Origin: Candidatus Fibrimonadaceae bacterium
GTDB taxonomy: Bacteria; Fibrobacterota; Fibrobacteria; Fibrobacterales; Fibrobacteraceae
DNA length: 64,000 nt
NCBI GenBank assembly: GCA_031281345.1
Contig: JAITFN010000061.1
Coordinates: 35,345 to 99,344, forward strand
Reading direction: 5' to 3'
Shown: piece after piece, positions 19,883-29,652 of the stretch
Layout of the letters: every line of letters begins with the position of its first letter
Position numbering within the stretch: the stretch's first letter is position 1
Notes under the pieces: generated by a model
The model's input: the letters and a program-made list of their open reading frames with translations, nothing else
Told to the model about the DNA's origin: nothing
The model's database searches: none
Translations under genes and position numbers: made by a program

Positions 19883-20469
19883 CCCTCCTTCAAGTGATTT
19901 TTGCCACAAAGTTCCTTGTAAAAAATTGCCATCATCAAATGGTCAAAAACCATATGGATATCTTCTGTCACTTGCATACTCATAACTGGCACATGTACGG
20001 GAATGTCCACAAGTTTTCGCAATTTGCCACCATCATAGCCTGTTAATCCGGCTGTGGAAATTCCTTCTTTTTTTGCTAATTCAATTGCATTCAAAACATT
20101 GGCAGAATTGCCGCTTCCAGAAATTCCAATTACAAGGTCGCCTTGTTTCATTTTGCCACGCAACTGAAATTCAAACACAGCATCATAGCCAATATCATTG
20201 GCTATGGCCATAACTGTTGCAATGTTATCGTTCAAGCAAACAAATCTGAATTTTTGTTCTATATATTCAGAAATACCTTTGTTGAAATCGTTTACGAAAT
20301 GAGAAGCCGTTGCCGCGCTGCCACCATTACCCATTATATAAATTGTGGCATTTTTTTTCCGTGCATTTTCAATGGCATTCATTAAAGCATTTATTTCCAT
20401 TGCATCTATTTGCCGCAATACGGAAATCTCCAATTCTATATATTTTTTGATGTCGGCAACGTAATCCAT
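19873..20469 (-). CDS. SIS-domain phosphoheptose isomerase (GmhA-like)
   Basis: IYIMGNGGSAATASHFVNDFNKG; VIGISGSGNSANVLNAIELAKK. Confidence 0.85.
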   Translation of the reverse strand: MDYVADIKKYIELEISVLRQIDAMEINALMNAIENARKKNATIYIMGNGGSAATASHFVNDFNKGISEYIEQKFRFVCLNDNIATVMAIANDIGYDAVFEFQLRGKMKQGDLVIGISGSGNSANVLNAIELAKKEGISTAGLTGYDGGKLRKLVDIPVHVPVMSMQVTEDIHMVFDHLMMAIFYKELCGKNHLKEGCA

Positions 20470-20477
20470 TTTCTCTC

Positions 20478-21488
20478 CTATAAAGCCCATTTTATCACAG
20501 TTTTAAAATCATTAAGTACATCTTGGTCAAATGCGTGATAAATATCATCTTCTGTTTTCACTTCTATTATTTCTGATATAAGTATGCGCAAATATTTTTT
20601 GCACAATTCATTTTCTTGAATTAGCTTCACGGCTTCGCGAAAGTCTGCTTCATCGCTACGGCTGTTTCCTATAATTATGAGGCCTTTTTCCAAAATTTTT
20701 CGTGTGTTCACCAACACCGCATCTTCATTTACACCTAAAAGGCTAATTGTGCCTTGCGGCAAGATAAGTTTTAATATCTGCCTTATTGCAATTTCGCTTC
20801 CTGCATCTCCTACGCATTCAAAAGCATGGTCAACAACCAAGTCGGGTGGAACATTATCTATATAGACTGTTTTTGTTACAAAAGAAAATTTGCGAGATTT
20901 TCGCACTGTTTTGCCAAATGAATAAATTTTAGCATCTGGGTATTTACAGCGTAGCGCAAGGCACATCACAAAACCCATACTGCCATCGCCCCATACACCA
21001 AAGGCATTTGGATTTGTTCGCCTGGTAGATTCAAATACAGAGATTGCACTCAAGGCTACGCTTAGAATTTCACTGAACACATAAACCACAGAATCATTTT
21101 TCACAGGAATCACTCTATTGCGTGGGAGAGCAAACATATCCCGCATAAAACCGTCATTGCCGCTAGATGCAAATTTGCTGTTAGTCCTGTAATTGGCTTT
21201 TTCTTTTCCTTCTGCCGCTTCAAGCGGTACAAGAACAACTTTTTTACCATTCTCAAGCTGCCCGCCATAATCGTGAAGAACTGTTCCCGTGGCTTCGTGT
21301 ATAAGCGCCATTGGAAGTTTTTCACGCATAATTTCCTTTTTTCGCTTGCCAAGGTAATATCGTTGGTCGGCGGCGCAAATTGCCATATAACTGGGTTTCA
21401 CAAGCACAGAGTCATCGGAACATTTTATTTCGCGTTGCTTCATTTCAATGCGCTTGGCATCTATAAGTCTGTAAATTCTGCCTATCAT
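20478..21488 (-). CDS. TarJ-like (ribitol/polyol-phosphate) alcohol dehydrogenase
   Basis: KPSYMAICAADQRYYLGKR...LPMALIHEATGTVLHD; located directly upstream of a TarI-like cytidylyltransferase. Confidence 0.75.
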   Translation of the reverse strand: MIGRIYRLIDAKRIEMKQREIKCSDDSVLVKPSYMAICAADQRYYLGKRKKEIMREKLPMALIHEATGTVLHDYGGQLENGKKVVLVPLEAAEGKEKANYRTNSKFASSGNDGFMRDMFALPRNRVIPVKNDSVVYVFSEILSVALSAISVFESTRRTNPNAFGVWGDGSMGFVMCLALRCKYPDAKIYSFGKTVRKSRKFSFVTKTVYIDNVPPDLVVDHAFECVGDAGSEIAIRQILKLILPQGTISLLGVNEDAVLVNTRKILEKGLIIIGNSRSDEADFREAVKLIQENELCKKYLRILISEIIEVKTEDDIYHAFDQDVLNDFKTVIKWAL

Positions 21489-22201
21489 GCGCTACGTTCC
21501 TTCAAAAGTGCTTCTGCTACTTCTAAATCATAAGGATTGATGATTTTCATATTGAAATATTCCCCTCGCACAAGTCTCATCTCGTACTTTTCCTTTAACC
21601 AAAGGCGTGGCAATTCGTTTTCGTTGTGCAAAGGCACTCCCCTATCTTTGATTTTTTTTAAAAATTCTTTCAGTTTTACAAGCGAATAAGATTGCGGAGT
21701 TTGTTCTGCATATAAATGTTGATGGTTTGGAACTTCATCTAGCAAAGTTCCATTTTTTGAAACAAGTATTGCATCGTTTGTGACCATAGCGGTATTGGCT
21801 GCTCCGTATTTTTTTACGGTTTCAATATGCTCATCTATTAGCCTTTGCGTTATAAAGGGGCGAATGGCATCGTGGGCTATTAATATATCGTTTTCTTTAA
21901 TTTGCCACATTTCATCTATATAATCAACTGAAGTACCAATGGATTCCGTTTTATTCACACCACCAGATATAACTACGTATTCCTTGCCCATAAAATCATA
22001 TTGCAAGAGCATATCTTCTGCATAAAGTTTCCATTCATCAGGCACTATAATCAATATTTTTTCAATTTTCTGGTTTACTATAAATTGTTCCAGAGTATGT
22101 ATGAGAATTGGTTTTTCGCCAAGCGGCAAAAATTGTTTTGGCATATCTTGCCTGTGCATTCTCGTTCCAATTCCTGCAGCCAATATTCCAGCGTATATCA
22201 T
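21485..22201 (-). CDS. IspD/TarI-like cytidylyltransferase (copy 1)
   Basis: AGILAAGIGTRMHRQDMPKQFLPLGEKPILIHTLEQF; ILIAHDAIRPFITQRLID. Confidence 0.9.
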   Translation of the reverse strand: MIYAGILAAGIGTRMHRQDMPKQFLPLGEKPILIHTLEQFIVNQKIEKILIIVPDEWKLYAEDMLLQYDFMGKEYVVISGGVNKTESIGTSVDYIDEMWQIKENDILIAHDAIRPFITQRLIDEHIETVKKYGAANTAMVTNDAILVSKNGTLLDEVPNHQHLYAEQTPQSYSLVKLKEFLKKIKDRGVPLHNENELPRLWLKEKYEMRLVRGEYFNMKIINPYDLEVAEALLKERSA

Positions 22202-22839
22202 TTGCCCTCCCTTATCATATATTCCGCAAGCGGCAAATCGCTTGGATATGTGATTTTTAAATTATACCCTGTGATAAAGTTCTTTTTTATTTTCGCATTG
22301 AGCGGTATTTGCTGAACAATGGCGGTTGCAGATGAATTCGCAGAAAAACTATTATACAGCATCTCAAAACAAAATGCCTCTGGTTTTTGTATTAAATAAT
22401 ATGGAGAACGGTCAACAAATTGTTTGCCATCGCAGCCAAGGCTATCTGTTATATGCTTTGCTGTGATAACTGCATCAAAATCATCTAGCATAGCAAAATA
22501 TTCATCTACGGTATTTGAGGCAAGGAATGGACGGGCAGCATCTGCAAACAAAACTTTTTTACAATTTGGGTAATTGGACTTTATATGGTCTAATCCATTT
22601 TTTACCGAAGCATTATGCGTATCTCCACCAACGGTGCATTCCGTTCCATAAGCAGCAGAAAGCCTTTCCATATCTTTTTCGGCAGATACAATGAGAGTTT
22701 TATTGCTTTGTGAAGATTGTTTGAGCGAATTTGCCACATATCCTATAATTTCTTTGCCACAAAGCATACTATATTGCTTGGGCAGGTCATTTCCAAACCT
22801 CGTGCCGGTTCCGCCAGATAAAATTACTGATACATTCAT
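22198..22839 (-). CDS. IspD/TarI-like cytidylyltransferase (copy 2)
   Basis: VSVILSGGTGTRFGNDLPKQYSMLCGKEIIGYV; VLFADAARPFLASNTVDEY. Confidence 0.88.
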   Translation of the reverse strand: MNVSVILSGGTGTRFGNDLPKQYSMLCGKEIIGYVANSLKQSSQSNKTLIVSAEKDMERLSAAYGTECTVGGDTHNASVKNGLDHIKSNYPNCKKVLFADAARPFLASNTVDEYFAMLDDFDAVITAKHITDSLGCDGKQFVDRSPYYLIQKPEAFCFEMLYNSFSANSSATAIVQQIPLNAKIKKNFITGYNLKITYPSDLPLAEYMIREGK

Positions 22840-25205
22840 AGCTTAACCTTTTTTATATGCTCCCAAATAGCCTTGCCAGAATTCGCGGTTTCAGTATGGG
22901 TTTTGAGTCCGTTTTCCAAATTGTCATAACCATATAATCTAGAAAGCAACCAAGGATCCATTTTAAAATCAAATTTAATAAAATTTAATTCGGCGGTATT
23001 TGTATTATACTCAACGATGCCTTTGTTCAATGTTGAAGCATATATGGTATTTCCACTTGCAAAGATTAAATTATAATACCAATCTAATTTTTTATCTTCA
23101 AAATGTTCAATAAGTTCTGGCAGTTCTGTGATTTCATTTGTAGTTGTATTTATTTTATATGCATTGTTTGCCATAAAAGGAAATAACCATACATATCCAT
23201 TTAAATATTGAACTGAGAAATTAGAACTTATGCTTTCTCTTCTGGAAAAAGAAGGGATTTTGATTTTTAAAATTTCATTTGATTGTCTATTCCATCTAGT
23301 AATGTAACCATCGCAACACGAAGCAATATAATAATTTTGTCCATCAAAACAAATACCATAGTATTGCTCGGATTTTTCTCCTATGTTTTTGATTTCATAA
23401 TTCTCAGTTTCCATATTAAAAAACACAATGGCATTTGCTCTATGAATAACCAAGGCTATTTCCGCACCAACAACACAAAAACCAAAAAATTTTCTATACT
23501 TCCACGTTTCAAGCTGCAATTTAAAAACTTGCAATTTAGATAATTCATCTATACACTCCGAAAAATATTCTATTTCTTTTGTATCTGTATTTAATTTCAT
23601 TATGGCTGGAAAATCGCATGGAATATAATAAATCAAATTTTTGAAACTTATAATTCCATTAAAATTTCCATCATATTTGCAATCATCCTTAAAATCTATT
23701 TGCTCAATTTTCTTTTGACTCGCATTAAAAATAGATATTTTATTATTTTTATAGTACGGTGCGAAATATAGCTTGTTGTTATTTGCTTCAATTCCTATGT
23801 ACCCCCAATAATTTTGGGCAGGAATTGCCCCTACGCATTCGGTTTCTTTGCTTTGCTTGTTATGCCTATAGAGTATATTAAAGCAATTTATGAACCATAC
23901 GAAATTTCCATCATCATAAATCCCATTTATTCTCTGCTGCACCATTTCAAACGCCTGCCCCACAACCGGTTTCCTCGCCACTTCAAACAATTTCATAACG
24001 CTACTTTTATCCCCATAGTACATATCACTCAAAGCAATCGCACGGTTTAAATCATCCGTATCATCGTAAATTCCATATCCACCTGCTTTATATTCATTCA
24101 CAATTTCCGCATATTCACGCTCAAGCCAAGGTCTCATGCTTTTAATTGTGCCCTCCAAAAGCGGATGTGGGCGCCATAACAGAACGTAATCTTTCTGGTT
24201 TTTGAAAAAGTTAAACACGCTTTTGACTTTTTTAAAATATTTATCCGAAGGTTTGTCTTTTTCTATGGTATTTTCCAACAAATCGCCTATGCTTAAATTG
24301 TAAAATACAACTTTTTTATTGTTTATCAACTTTTCCCATTCAGGCGAAATTTCGTAATTTTCTCTTTTTGTAGTTATTGCCTTGTCCAGTTTTGGGCTTC
24401 CAAGTGCTAAGAATTTGTCTCCTATTTGGTCAAATCTTTCTAGGGTCTTATTTTTTTTTGCAAACTCCTTGTATTTGTTAACATAAATTTTGCGTTCCAC
24501 TTCTGTTTGCACTATCACCTTATGGGCAAAAATGCAAGCTGGCAATGTACAAAAATGCTCTGCAATATCGGTTCCATTGCCAACAAAATAAGGTACATAT
24601 ACCAAGCAATCAGTTAATTTCCTCAATCTTTCGCTGTAAAAATCTGGGTGTACACTTGTCACAGTATTATAGCTATCATAAGGATTATGGATGAATATAA
24701 CGTCTGGATGCCTTTCCTCTATATTGTATTTTTGAAAGTCAATCAATTGAATGTTTTTGGGATAGTTTATTTCCCAGTGCTGTTCTGTAAATTTCCCGTC
24801 TTTTCTATCGTAATAGGGAATGGGCATAACAAAAGCATCCCAGTCTGAGTCTTCTTTGGCTGTAAGGTAAATGTTCTCTAAGCTGTCCCACATAGAAACT
24901 TTGTATGGCAAAAAAAGTGCTTCTCGTTTTGTTTTCACTTCTGAATCAAATGTTGATTTGATTTTTTTTACATGTTCAAGAATATTTAATTTATTCTCTT
25001 TTAAGGAAGTTGTTATTATTTGCAATAATTCCAAACTCTTGGGAGCATTTTCAGATTCTAAATTTTCCCTGATGCACTGGCAAGCGGCGAGAATATCTTG
25101 GACTTGGACAGAAGGGTCTGCCAATTTTGGCAATGAGTCCACAATTTTGCCCATTGTGTTGAACAAGGAAAGTAGTTCTTGTTTATGAGATTTAATCAAT
25201 TTCAA
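22836..25205 (-). CDS. CDP-glycerol-transferase-like protein with C-terminal beta-propeller-like region
   Basis: N-term half VIFIHNPYDSYNTVTSVHPDFYSERLRKLTDCLVYVPYF...DYVLLWRPHPLLEGTIKSM; C-term repeats of NNKLYFAPYYKNNKISIFN / GQNYYIASCCDGYITRWN / NGYVWLFPFMANNAYKINTTTNEI. Confidence 0.75.
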   Translation of the reverse strand: MKLIKSHKQELLSLFNTMGKIVDSLPKLADPSVQVQDILAACQCIRENLESENAPKSLELLQIITTSLKENKLNILEHVKKIKSTFDSEVKTKREALFLPYKVSMWDSLENIYLTAKEDSDWDAFVMPIPYYDRKDGKFTEQHWEINYPKNIQLIDFQKYNIEERHPDVIFIHNPYDSYNTVTSVHPDFYSERLRKLTDCLVYVPYFVGNGTDIAEHFCTLPACIFAHKVIVQTEVERKIYVNKYKEFAKKNKTLERFDQIGDKFLALGSPKLDKAITTKRENYEISPEWEKLINNKKVVFYNLSIGDLLENTIEKDKPSDKYFKKVKSVFNFFKNQKDYVLLWRPHPLLEGTIKSMRPWLEREYAEIVNEYKAGGYGIYDDTDDLNRAIALSDMYYGDKSSVMKLFEVARKPVVGQAFEMVQQRINGIYDDGNFVWFINCFNILYRHNKQSKETECVGAIPAQNYWGYIGIEANNNKLYFAPYYKNNKISIFNASQKKIEQIDFKDDCKYDGNFNGIISFKNLIYYIPCDFPAIMKLNTDTKEIEYFSECIDELSKLQVFKLQLETWKYRKFFGFCVVGAEIALVIHRANAIVFFNMETENYEIKNIGEKSEQYYGICFDGQNYYIASCCDGYITRWNRQSNEILKIKIPSFSRRESISSNFSVQYLNGYVWLFPFMANNAYKINTTTNEITELPELIEHFEDKKLDWYYNLIFASGNTIYASTLNKGIVEYNTNTAELNFIKFDFKMDPWLLSRLYGYDNLENGLKTHTETANSGKAIWEHIKKVKL

Positions 25206-26068
25206 AACCCATTCAAAATATAATTCGGGCTAACCCCAAGCTCATAAATATCACTTCTAAACTCTTCTTCCCTCACGTTCCGGCCAAGTACAAGCGCAGA
25301 ATCTATGCCGGCTATGCTTGCTCCAGCAATGTCTGTTCCCAAGGTATCGCCTATCATAATAACGCTTTCCGTGCTGGGTATTAAGCTGCGAAGGGCAATT
25401 TGGAAAATTAGGGAAAAAGGCTTTCCGCAAAATAAAAGCTGACAATTGGTTTTTTCTTTTAGCATATTTGCTATATAGCCCGTGACTGGAATTTTCTCTC
25501 CGCTTGGGCTGGGGGCATAGACATCTGGGTTCAGCACCAAAATCCTAGCATCTTTCTCTGACAAAATCTCTATTGCTTTGTCCATTTCTTCCTGAGTTGG
25601 GTTAATGCCGCTCAAAATCACAGTTGGCTCGGATGGGTTTTGCACGGCTTCAATTTTTGCATCTTCCAAAAACTGCATTCCGCTTGGGCCTCCCAAATAG
25701 TAAACCTCTTTTAATCCCACTTCTTCATTCAATACTTTTAGCAAACTGCCCGAAGATATAATTTCGTGTTTGTCAAAATCCAGCCCCATTAAGTGCAAGT
25801 CGCTTTGAATTTGGTCAATAGACCTAGATGCCGCATTGGTTAAAAGCCTCACATTCTTATTAGCTTTTCTGAGCTGTGCCATACTCTCTAAAACACCTGG
25901 GTAAACAGATGTTTCGCTGTAAAGCGTTCCCCATCCGTCCAACAAAAAAGAGCCGTACTTCAGCAGGGTATCAAACTCTACTTTCCAAGGATCGCCTTTT
26001 GCTTTTTGCAAGTTTGGCGCAGCAGTTTTTAAATACTGCTTATATATGGTAGCTTCTGTGGGTAGCAT
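25202..26068 (-). CDS. HAD-superfamily class IIA (NagD-like) hydrolase
   Basis: FLLDGWGTLYSETSVYPGVLESMAQLR; RLLTNAASRS; VIMIGDTLGTDIAGASIAGIDSALV. Confidence 0.88.
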   Translation of the reverse strand: MLPTEATIYKQYLKTAAPNLQKAKGDPWKVEFDTLLKYGSFLLDGWGTLYSETSVYPGVLESMAQLRKANKNVRLLTNAASRSIDQIQSDLHLMGLDFDKHEIISSGSLLKVLNEEVGLKEVYYLGGPSGMQFLEDAKIEAVQNPSEPTVILSGINPTQEEMDKAIEILSEKDARILVLNPDVYAPSPSGEKIPVTGYIANMLKEKTNCQLLFCGKPFSLIFQIALRSLIPSTESVIMIGDTLGTDIAGASIAGIDSALVLGRNVREEEFRSDIYELGVSPNYILNGF

Positions 26069-26114
26069 AGCGGTAACTTAGAAAAATCTCCATTCAAGGG
26101 GGGAATTTTCTTCA

Positions 26115-27581
26115 TTAATACTGCACAATAAGCACTTTGTTTTTTCCATAAGGCAAGTCTCTGTAATATAAAATTCCAGGGGCTGGAATTTTCTTAGGTT
26201 CCCATAATGAATCAACTCTTGCTATCAAAGCTCCGTTTGCGGAGCGAATTTCTATTCCCTTAGAGTCTTTGGGCAAATTTTTAAAATGTATTGCCGGAGT
26301 TTTGGAGTTCCGGGGGTTCCAAGGGTTGGGATAAGCCACTGTTCCTCTAGCCAAGTCTTCTGGAGTAACATATTCTTTTTCAAGCAAGCGAGACAAAACC
26401 CAAACTATATTATTGCCATCTTTTATATAAGATTTTCTAGCAACGGAGGCGGTGTTCAGTTCATTTTCGGTTCTAATGAAATCAAAAGTTCCGGGCTGCA
26501 AAACCGAAGGAACGCTCGTATTTACTCTCCAATTTGGCCAATTTGGCATATCTCCCCAAAAAAGTCTGTATGGCGAAGATTTTGCTCTGGTTCCTGAATA
26601 AAAAATTTGCCTTGCATATTCGTGAAACAAATCCTCGGCATTTTTGTTAAGTGAGTCTGCAAGCCTTGCTAGTTGCATCCCAAAACTGTCTTTAGAATAT
26701 TCTGGATTTGAAAAATAATTCCATATTGCAGAATCAAAGCGTGAACCCATTTGGGAATACAAAAATAGATAAAGCGTTGCCCAGCCGTATGCTTCAAAGC
26801 TGTTAGATTCTATGATTTCCATTGATACTCCTGGATTTCTAAAATTATATTGGAGATAGTTTATATAATCATCTGCATCTGGCACGCCAATTTCTTCCAC
26901 GCCCGTTGCACTTGCCTCCAGCCAAAAAGTTTCATATCTTTGCCAATTATAATATGCGGACTGAAATGCGTGGTAAAGTTCGTGAAAAACTGTTGCTTTT
27001 AAAATCAATTTCCATTCCTCGTAATAATCCACTCCTTGCGAGCCTTTAAAATGAAATTTTGAAAGATTCCCCGAACAATCTGCGCCATACGCAAAATCAT
27101 TTTCTATTATGATTTCAATGCCGCCGGGAAATGTTAAGCCAAATGTTTGAGCGAATCCGTCTTCATCTTCCTCGTAGCCGCGCAAAAGCCCTGCGTCTAT
27201 AACTTCAATGGGATAAAGACCAGCAGGAACACTTTGACGATAGTGATGAGTTCTTTGCGCACCAGATATGCCTTTCATTCCATTATTTTTGTGCATTTTA
27301 TATGCTTGTTCCAAATAAGATGCCAAAGAGTCTATGTATTCGTTGGTTCTAATTGCATGAGGTCCGGTTTCCATATAGTAAATTCTGAAACTCTTATTCT
27401 TAGTATCTCTAAACTTAACTTCTCCGTCATAGCTTTCTGGGGTGCATCCTGCTTTTGCAAGCATCTTTTTTTTCGGATTTTTAAGATTTTCTGCAAAACG
27501 CGAAGTTCCGCAACGCACGTTTTCTAACCCAAAGCTCTGGGAAAAAAACAAGACAAGGGCAAAAAGAATTATGCGAGGCAT
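26115..27581 (-). CDS. Secreted HExxH metalloprotease-like protein with C-terminal sorting-type domain
   Basis: Signal-like N-term MPRIILFALVLFFSQSFG; FHELYHAFQSAYYN; C-term GTVAYPNPWNP...GILYYRDLPYGKNKVLIVQY. Confidence 0.65.
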   Translation of the reverse strand: MPRIILFALVLFFSQSFGLENVRCGTSRFAENLKNPKKKMLAKAGCTPESYDGEVKFRDTKNKSFRIYYMETGPHAIRTNEYIDSLASYLEQAYKMHKNNGMKGISGAQRTHHYRQSVPAGLYPIEVIDAGLLRGYEEDEDGFAQTFGLTFPGGIEIIIENDFAYGADCSGNLSKFHFKGSQGVDYYEEWKLILKATVFHELYHAFQSAYYNWQRYETFWLEASATGVEEIGVPDADDYINYLQYNFRNPGVSMEIIESNSFEAYGWATLYLFLYSQMGSRFDSAIWNYFSNPEYSKDSFGMQLARLADSLNKNAEDLFHEYARQIFYSGTRAKSSPYRLFWGDMPNWPNWRVNTSVPSVLQPGTFDFIRTENELNTASVARKSYIKDGNNIVWVLSRLLEKEYVTPEDLARGTVAYPNPWNPRNSKTPAIHFKNLPKDSKGIEIRSANGALIARVDSLWEPKKIPAPGILYYRDLPYGKNKVLIVQY

Positions 27582-27591
27582 TGGAAATTCA

Positions 27592-27611
27592 AATATAGAA
27601 ATTTCTATATT
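27592..27611. promoter_or_regulatory. Perfect 20-bp palindrome AATATAGAAATTTCTATATT; candidate divergent promoter
   Basis: Lies between divergent starts 27581(-) and 27624(+); two head-to-head copies of TTTCTATATT. Confidence 0.6.
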
Positions 27612-27623
27612 CTTTTATACTAT

Positions 27624-28457
27624 ATGAGCAATTTGGCTATACGATGTATTTTTGCGTTTACGGCAATGCCGATTGTAGCGTTTCTTTTATGGTTTGGTGA
27701 TTATACCCGCTTCGCTTTTATTTTTGCTCTAAATGCCGTTGCCGCTTATGAATGGGCTAAAATGATTTCTGCCGTTTATTCAGGACCGGCTAAACTTATG
27801 AATGCGCTCTCGCCTATTTGCGCAATGGCTTTAACTGCACCTTGGCTCGTAAGCAATGGCGCTTTTTATATGCTTCCTATTCTAGCTATTGTAATCCTGT
27901 TCTATATAGCCATAGCCTTTGCATTTGTGGATGTGAAAAACTTGTTCCCGTGGCTCTCGCTCCAAATAATGGCTCCCCTTTACCTTGGGCTTTGGGGCGG
28001 GATGAGCCTAAAATTATTTGAGTTTGGGCAGGGATGGGTGGAATGTTCCAAATTTATAGTTGTTATGACTACCCTGTGGGCCTGCGATTCGGCGGCTTAT
28101 TTTGCCGGAAGGTTTTTAGGGAGGCACAAATTTTCGCCGCATATCAGCCCTAAAAAAACCTGGGAAGGCGCAATAGGAGGCGCTCTTTTTGCGATTTTCT
28201 GGTTTTGGATTTGGACAAGAAGCGGTTTTGGCTATACGGTATTCGATGTTTCCTTTGCCACAGCCGCAGGCCTCTCTCTTGCAATATCAACAGCGGGGCA
28301 GCTTGGCGATTTGCTAATCTCTGCCTTAAAGCGGTGGTCTGGAATAAAAGACTCTGGTGGGATTTTCCCAGGGCACGGCGGAGTGCTAGATAGAGCAGAT
28401 AGTTTTTATTTGGCTATGCCTATGGCTACAATTTTACTATCTTATATATCAACATAA
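27624..28457 (+). CDS. cdsA: Phosphatidate cytidylyltransferase
   Basis: [60 protein letters not shown]. Confidence 0.93.
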   Translation: MSNLAIRCIFAFTAMPIVAFLLWFGDYTRFAFIFALNAVAAYEWAKMISAVYSGPAKLMNALSPICAMALTAPWLVSNGAFYMLPILAIVILFYIAIAFAFVDVKNLFPWLSLQIMAPLYLGLWGGMSLKLFEFGQGWVECSKFIVVMTTLWACDSAAYFAGRFLGRHKFSPHISPKKTWEGAIGGALFAIFWFWIWTRSGFGYTVFDVSFATAAGLSLAISTAGQLGDLLISALKRWSGIKDSGGIFPGHGGVLDRADSFYLAMPMATILLSYIST

Positions 28458-28473
28458 ACTACAAGAGGTTATT

Positions 28474-29652
28474 ATGTCTCACAATTATTTGTTCACTTCC
28501 GAAGCTGTGTCCCCAGGCCATCCGGACAAAGTTGCAGACCAGATTTCCGATGCAATTTTAGACGCAATGCTTGCCCAAGACCCAAAAAGCAGAGTGGCTT
28601 GCGAAACCCTCGTTAGCACAGGCTTGGTTGTGGTGGCTGGCGAAATAACCTCAAAAGCGAATGTCGATTATCAAAAGGTGATAAGAGACACCATTAAAGA
28701 AATTGGCTATACCGAAGCAGGAATAGGTTTTGACGCAGACAGCTGCGCTGTGATGGTTGCTTTGGACAAGCAAAGCCCAGATATTGCGCAAGGCGTTAAT
28801 GCTGCCGCTGCCGAAGGCAAAGACACAGCCGAGCAAGGTGCTGGCGATCAGGGAATGATGTTTGGCTACGCCTCAGACGAAACCGATGAACTTATGCCTC
28901 TTCCCATATACCTAGCCCACAAGCTAATGAAAAACATTGTGGAACTAAGGGAAAAAGGAGTTATAAAATGGCTGCGCCCAGATGCGAAAAGCCAAGTCAC
29001 CGTTGAATACAACCAAAATCACGAACCTGTTAGAGTGGATACAGTTGTTATTTCTACCCAGCACAAGCCAGAGGTTGGCCACGCCAAAATAAAAAAAGAG
29101 ATTATTGAAAAGTTAATCAAAAAAACAATTCCTGCCAAATTGTTAGACAAAAAAACTCGCTACCTCATCAACCCAACTGGAAAATTCGTTGTTGGAGGCC
29201 CTCACGGAGACAGCGGCTTAACAGGTCGCAAAATCATAGTGGACACCTATGGTGGAATGGGCAGGCACGGCGGTGGCGCATTCAGCGGCAAAGACCCATC
29301 CAAGGTAGATAGGTCTGCGGCCTATGTTGCGCGTTATGTCGCAAAAAATATCGTTGCTGCAAAACTTGCAAAACGCTGCGAAGTTCAGGTTGCCTATGCC
29401 ATTGGCTTCCCAGAACCCGTTTCTATAAATGTGAATACCTTTGGCACCGGAAAAATAGGCGACCACAAGTTTGAAGCAATAATTCGAAAGCACTTTGAGC
29501 TAAAACCAGCCGGCATAATCAAATCTTTGGATTTACTAAAGCCAGGCTACAAAACAACAGCCAAGCACGGGCATTTTGGCCACAAGGGTGGGCGTTTCAC
29601 TTGGGAAAAAACAGATAAAGCCGAAGCTCTTAAAAAGGAGGTAAAACTATGA
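28474..29652 (+). CDS. metK: S-adenosylmethionine synthetase
   Basis: [59 protein letters not shown]. Confidence 0.97.
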   Translation: MSHNYLFTSEAVSPGHPDKVADQISDAILDAMLAQDPKSRVACETLVSTGLVVVAGEITSKANVDYQKVIRDTIKEIGYTEAGIGFDADSCAVMVALDKQSPDIAQGVNAAAAEGKDTAEQGAGDQGMMFGYASDETDELMPLPIYLAHKLMKNIVELREKGVIKWLRPDAKSQVTVEYNQNHEPVRVDTVVISTQHKPEVGHAKIKKEIIEKLIKKTIPAKLLDKKTRYLINPTGKFVVGGPHGDSGLTGRKIIVDTYGGMGRHGGGAFSGKDPSKVDRSAAYVARYVAKNIVAAKLAKRCEVQVAYAIGFPEPVSINVNTFGTGKIGDHKFEAIIRKHFELKPAGIIKSLDLLKPGYKTTAKHGHFGHKGGRFTWEKTDKAEALKKEVKL

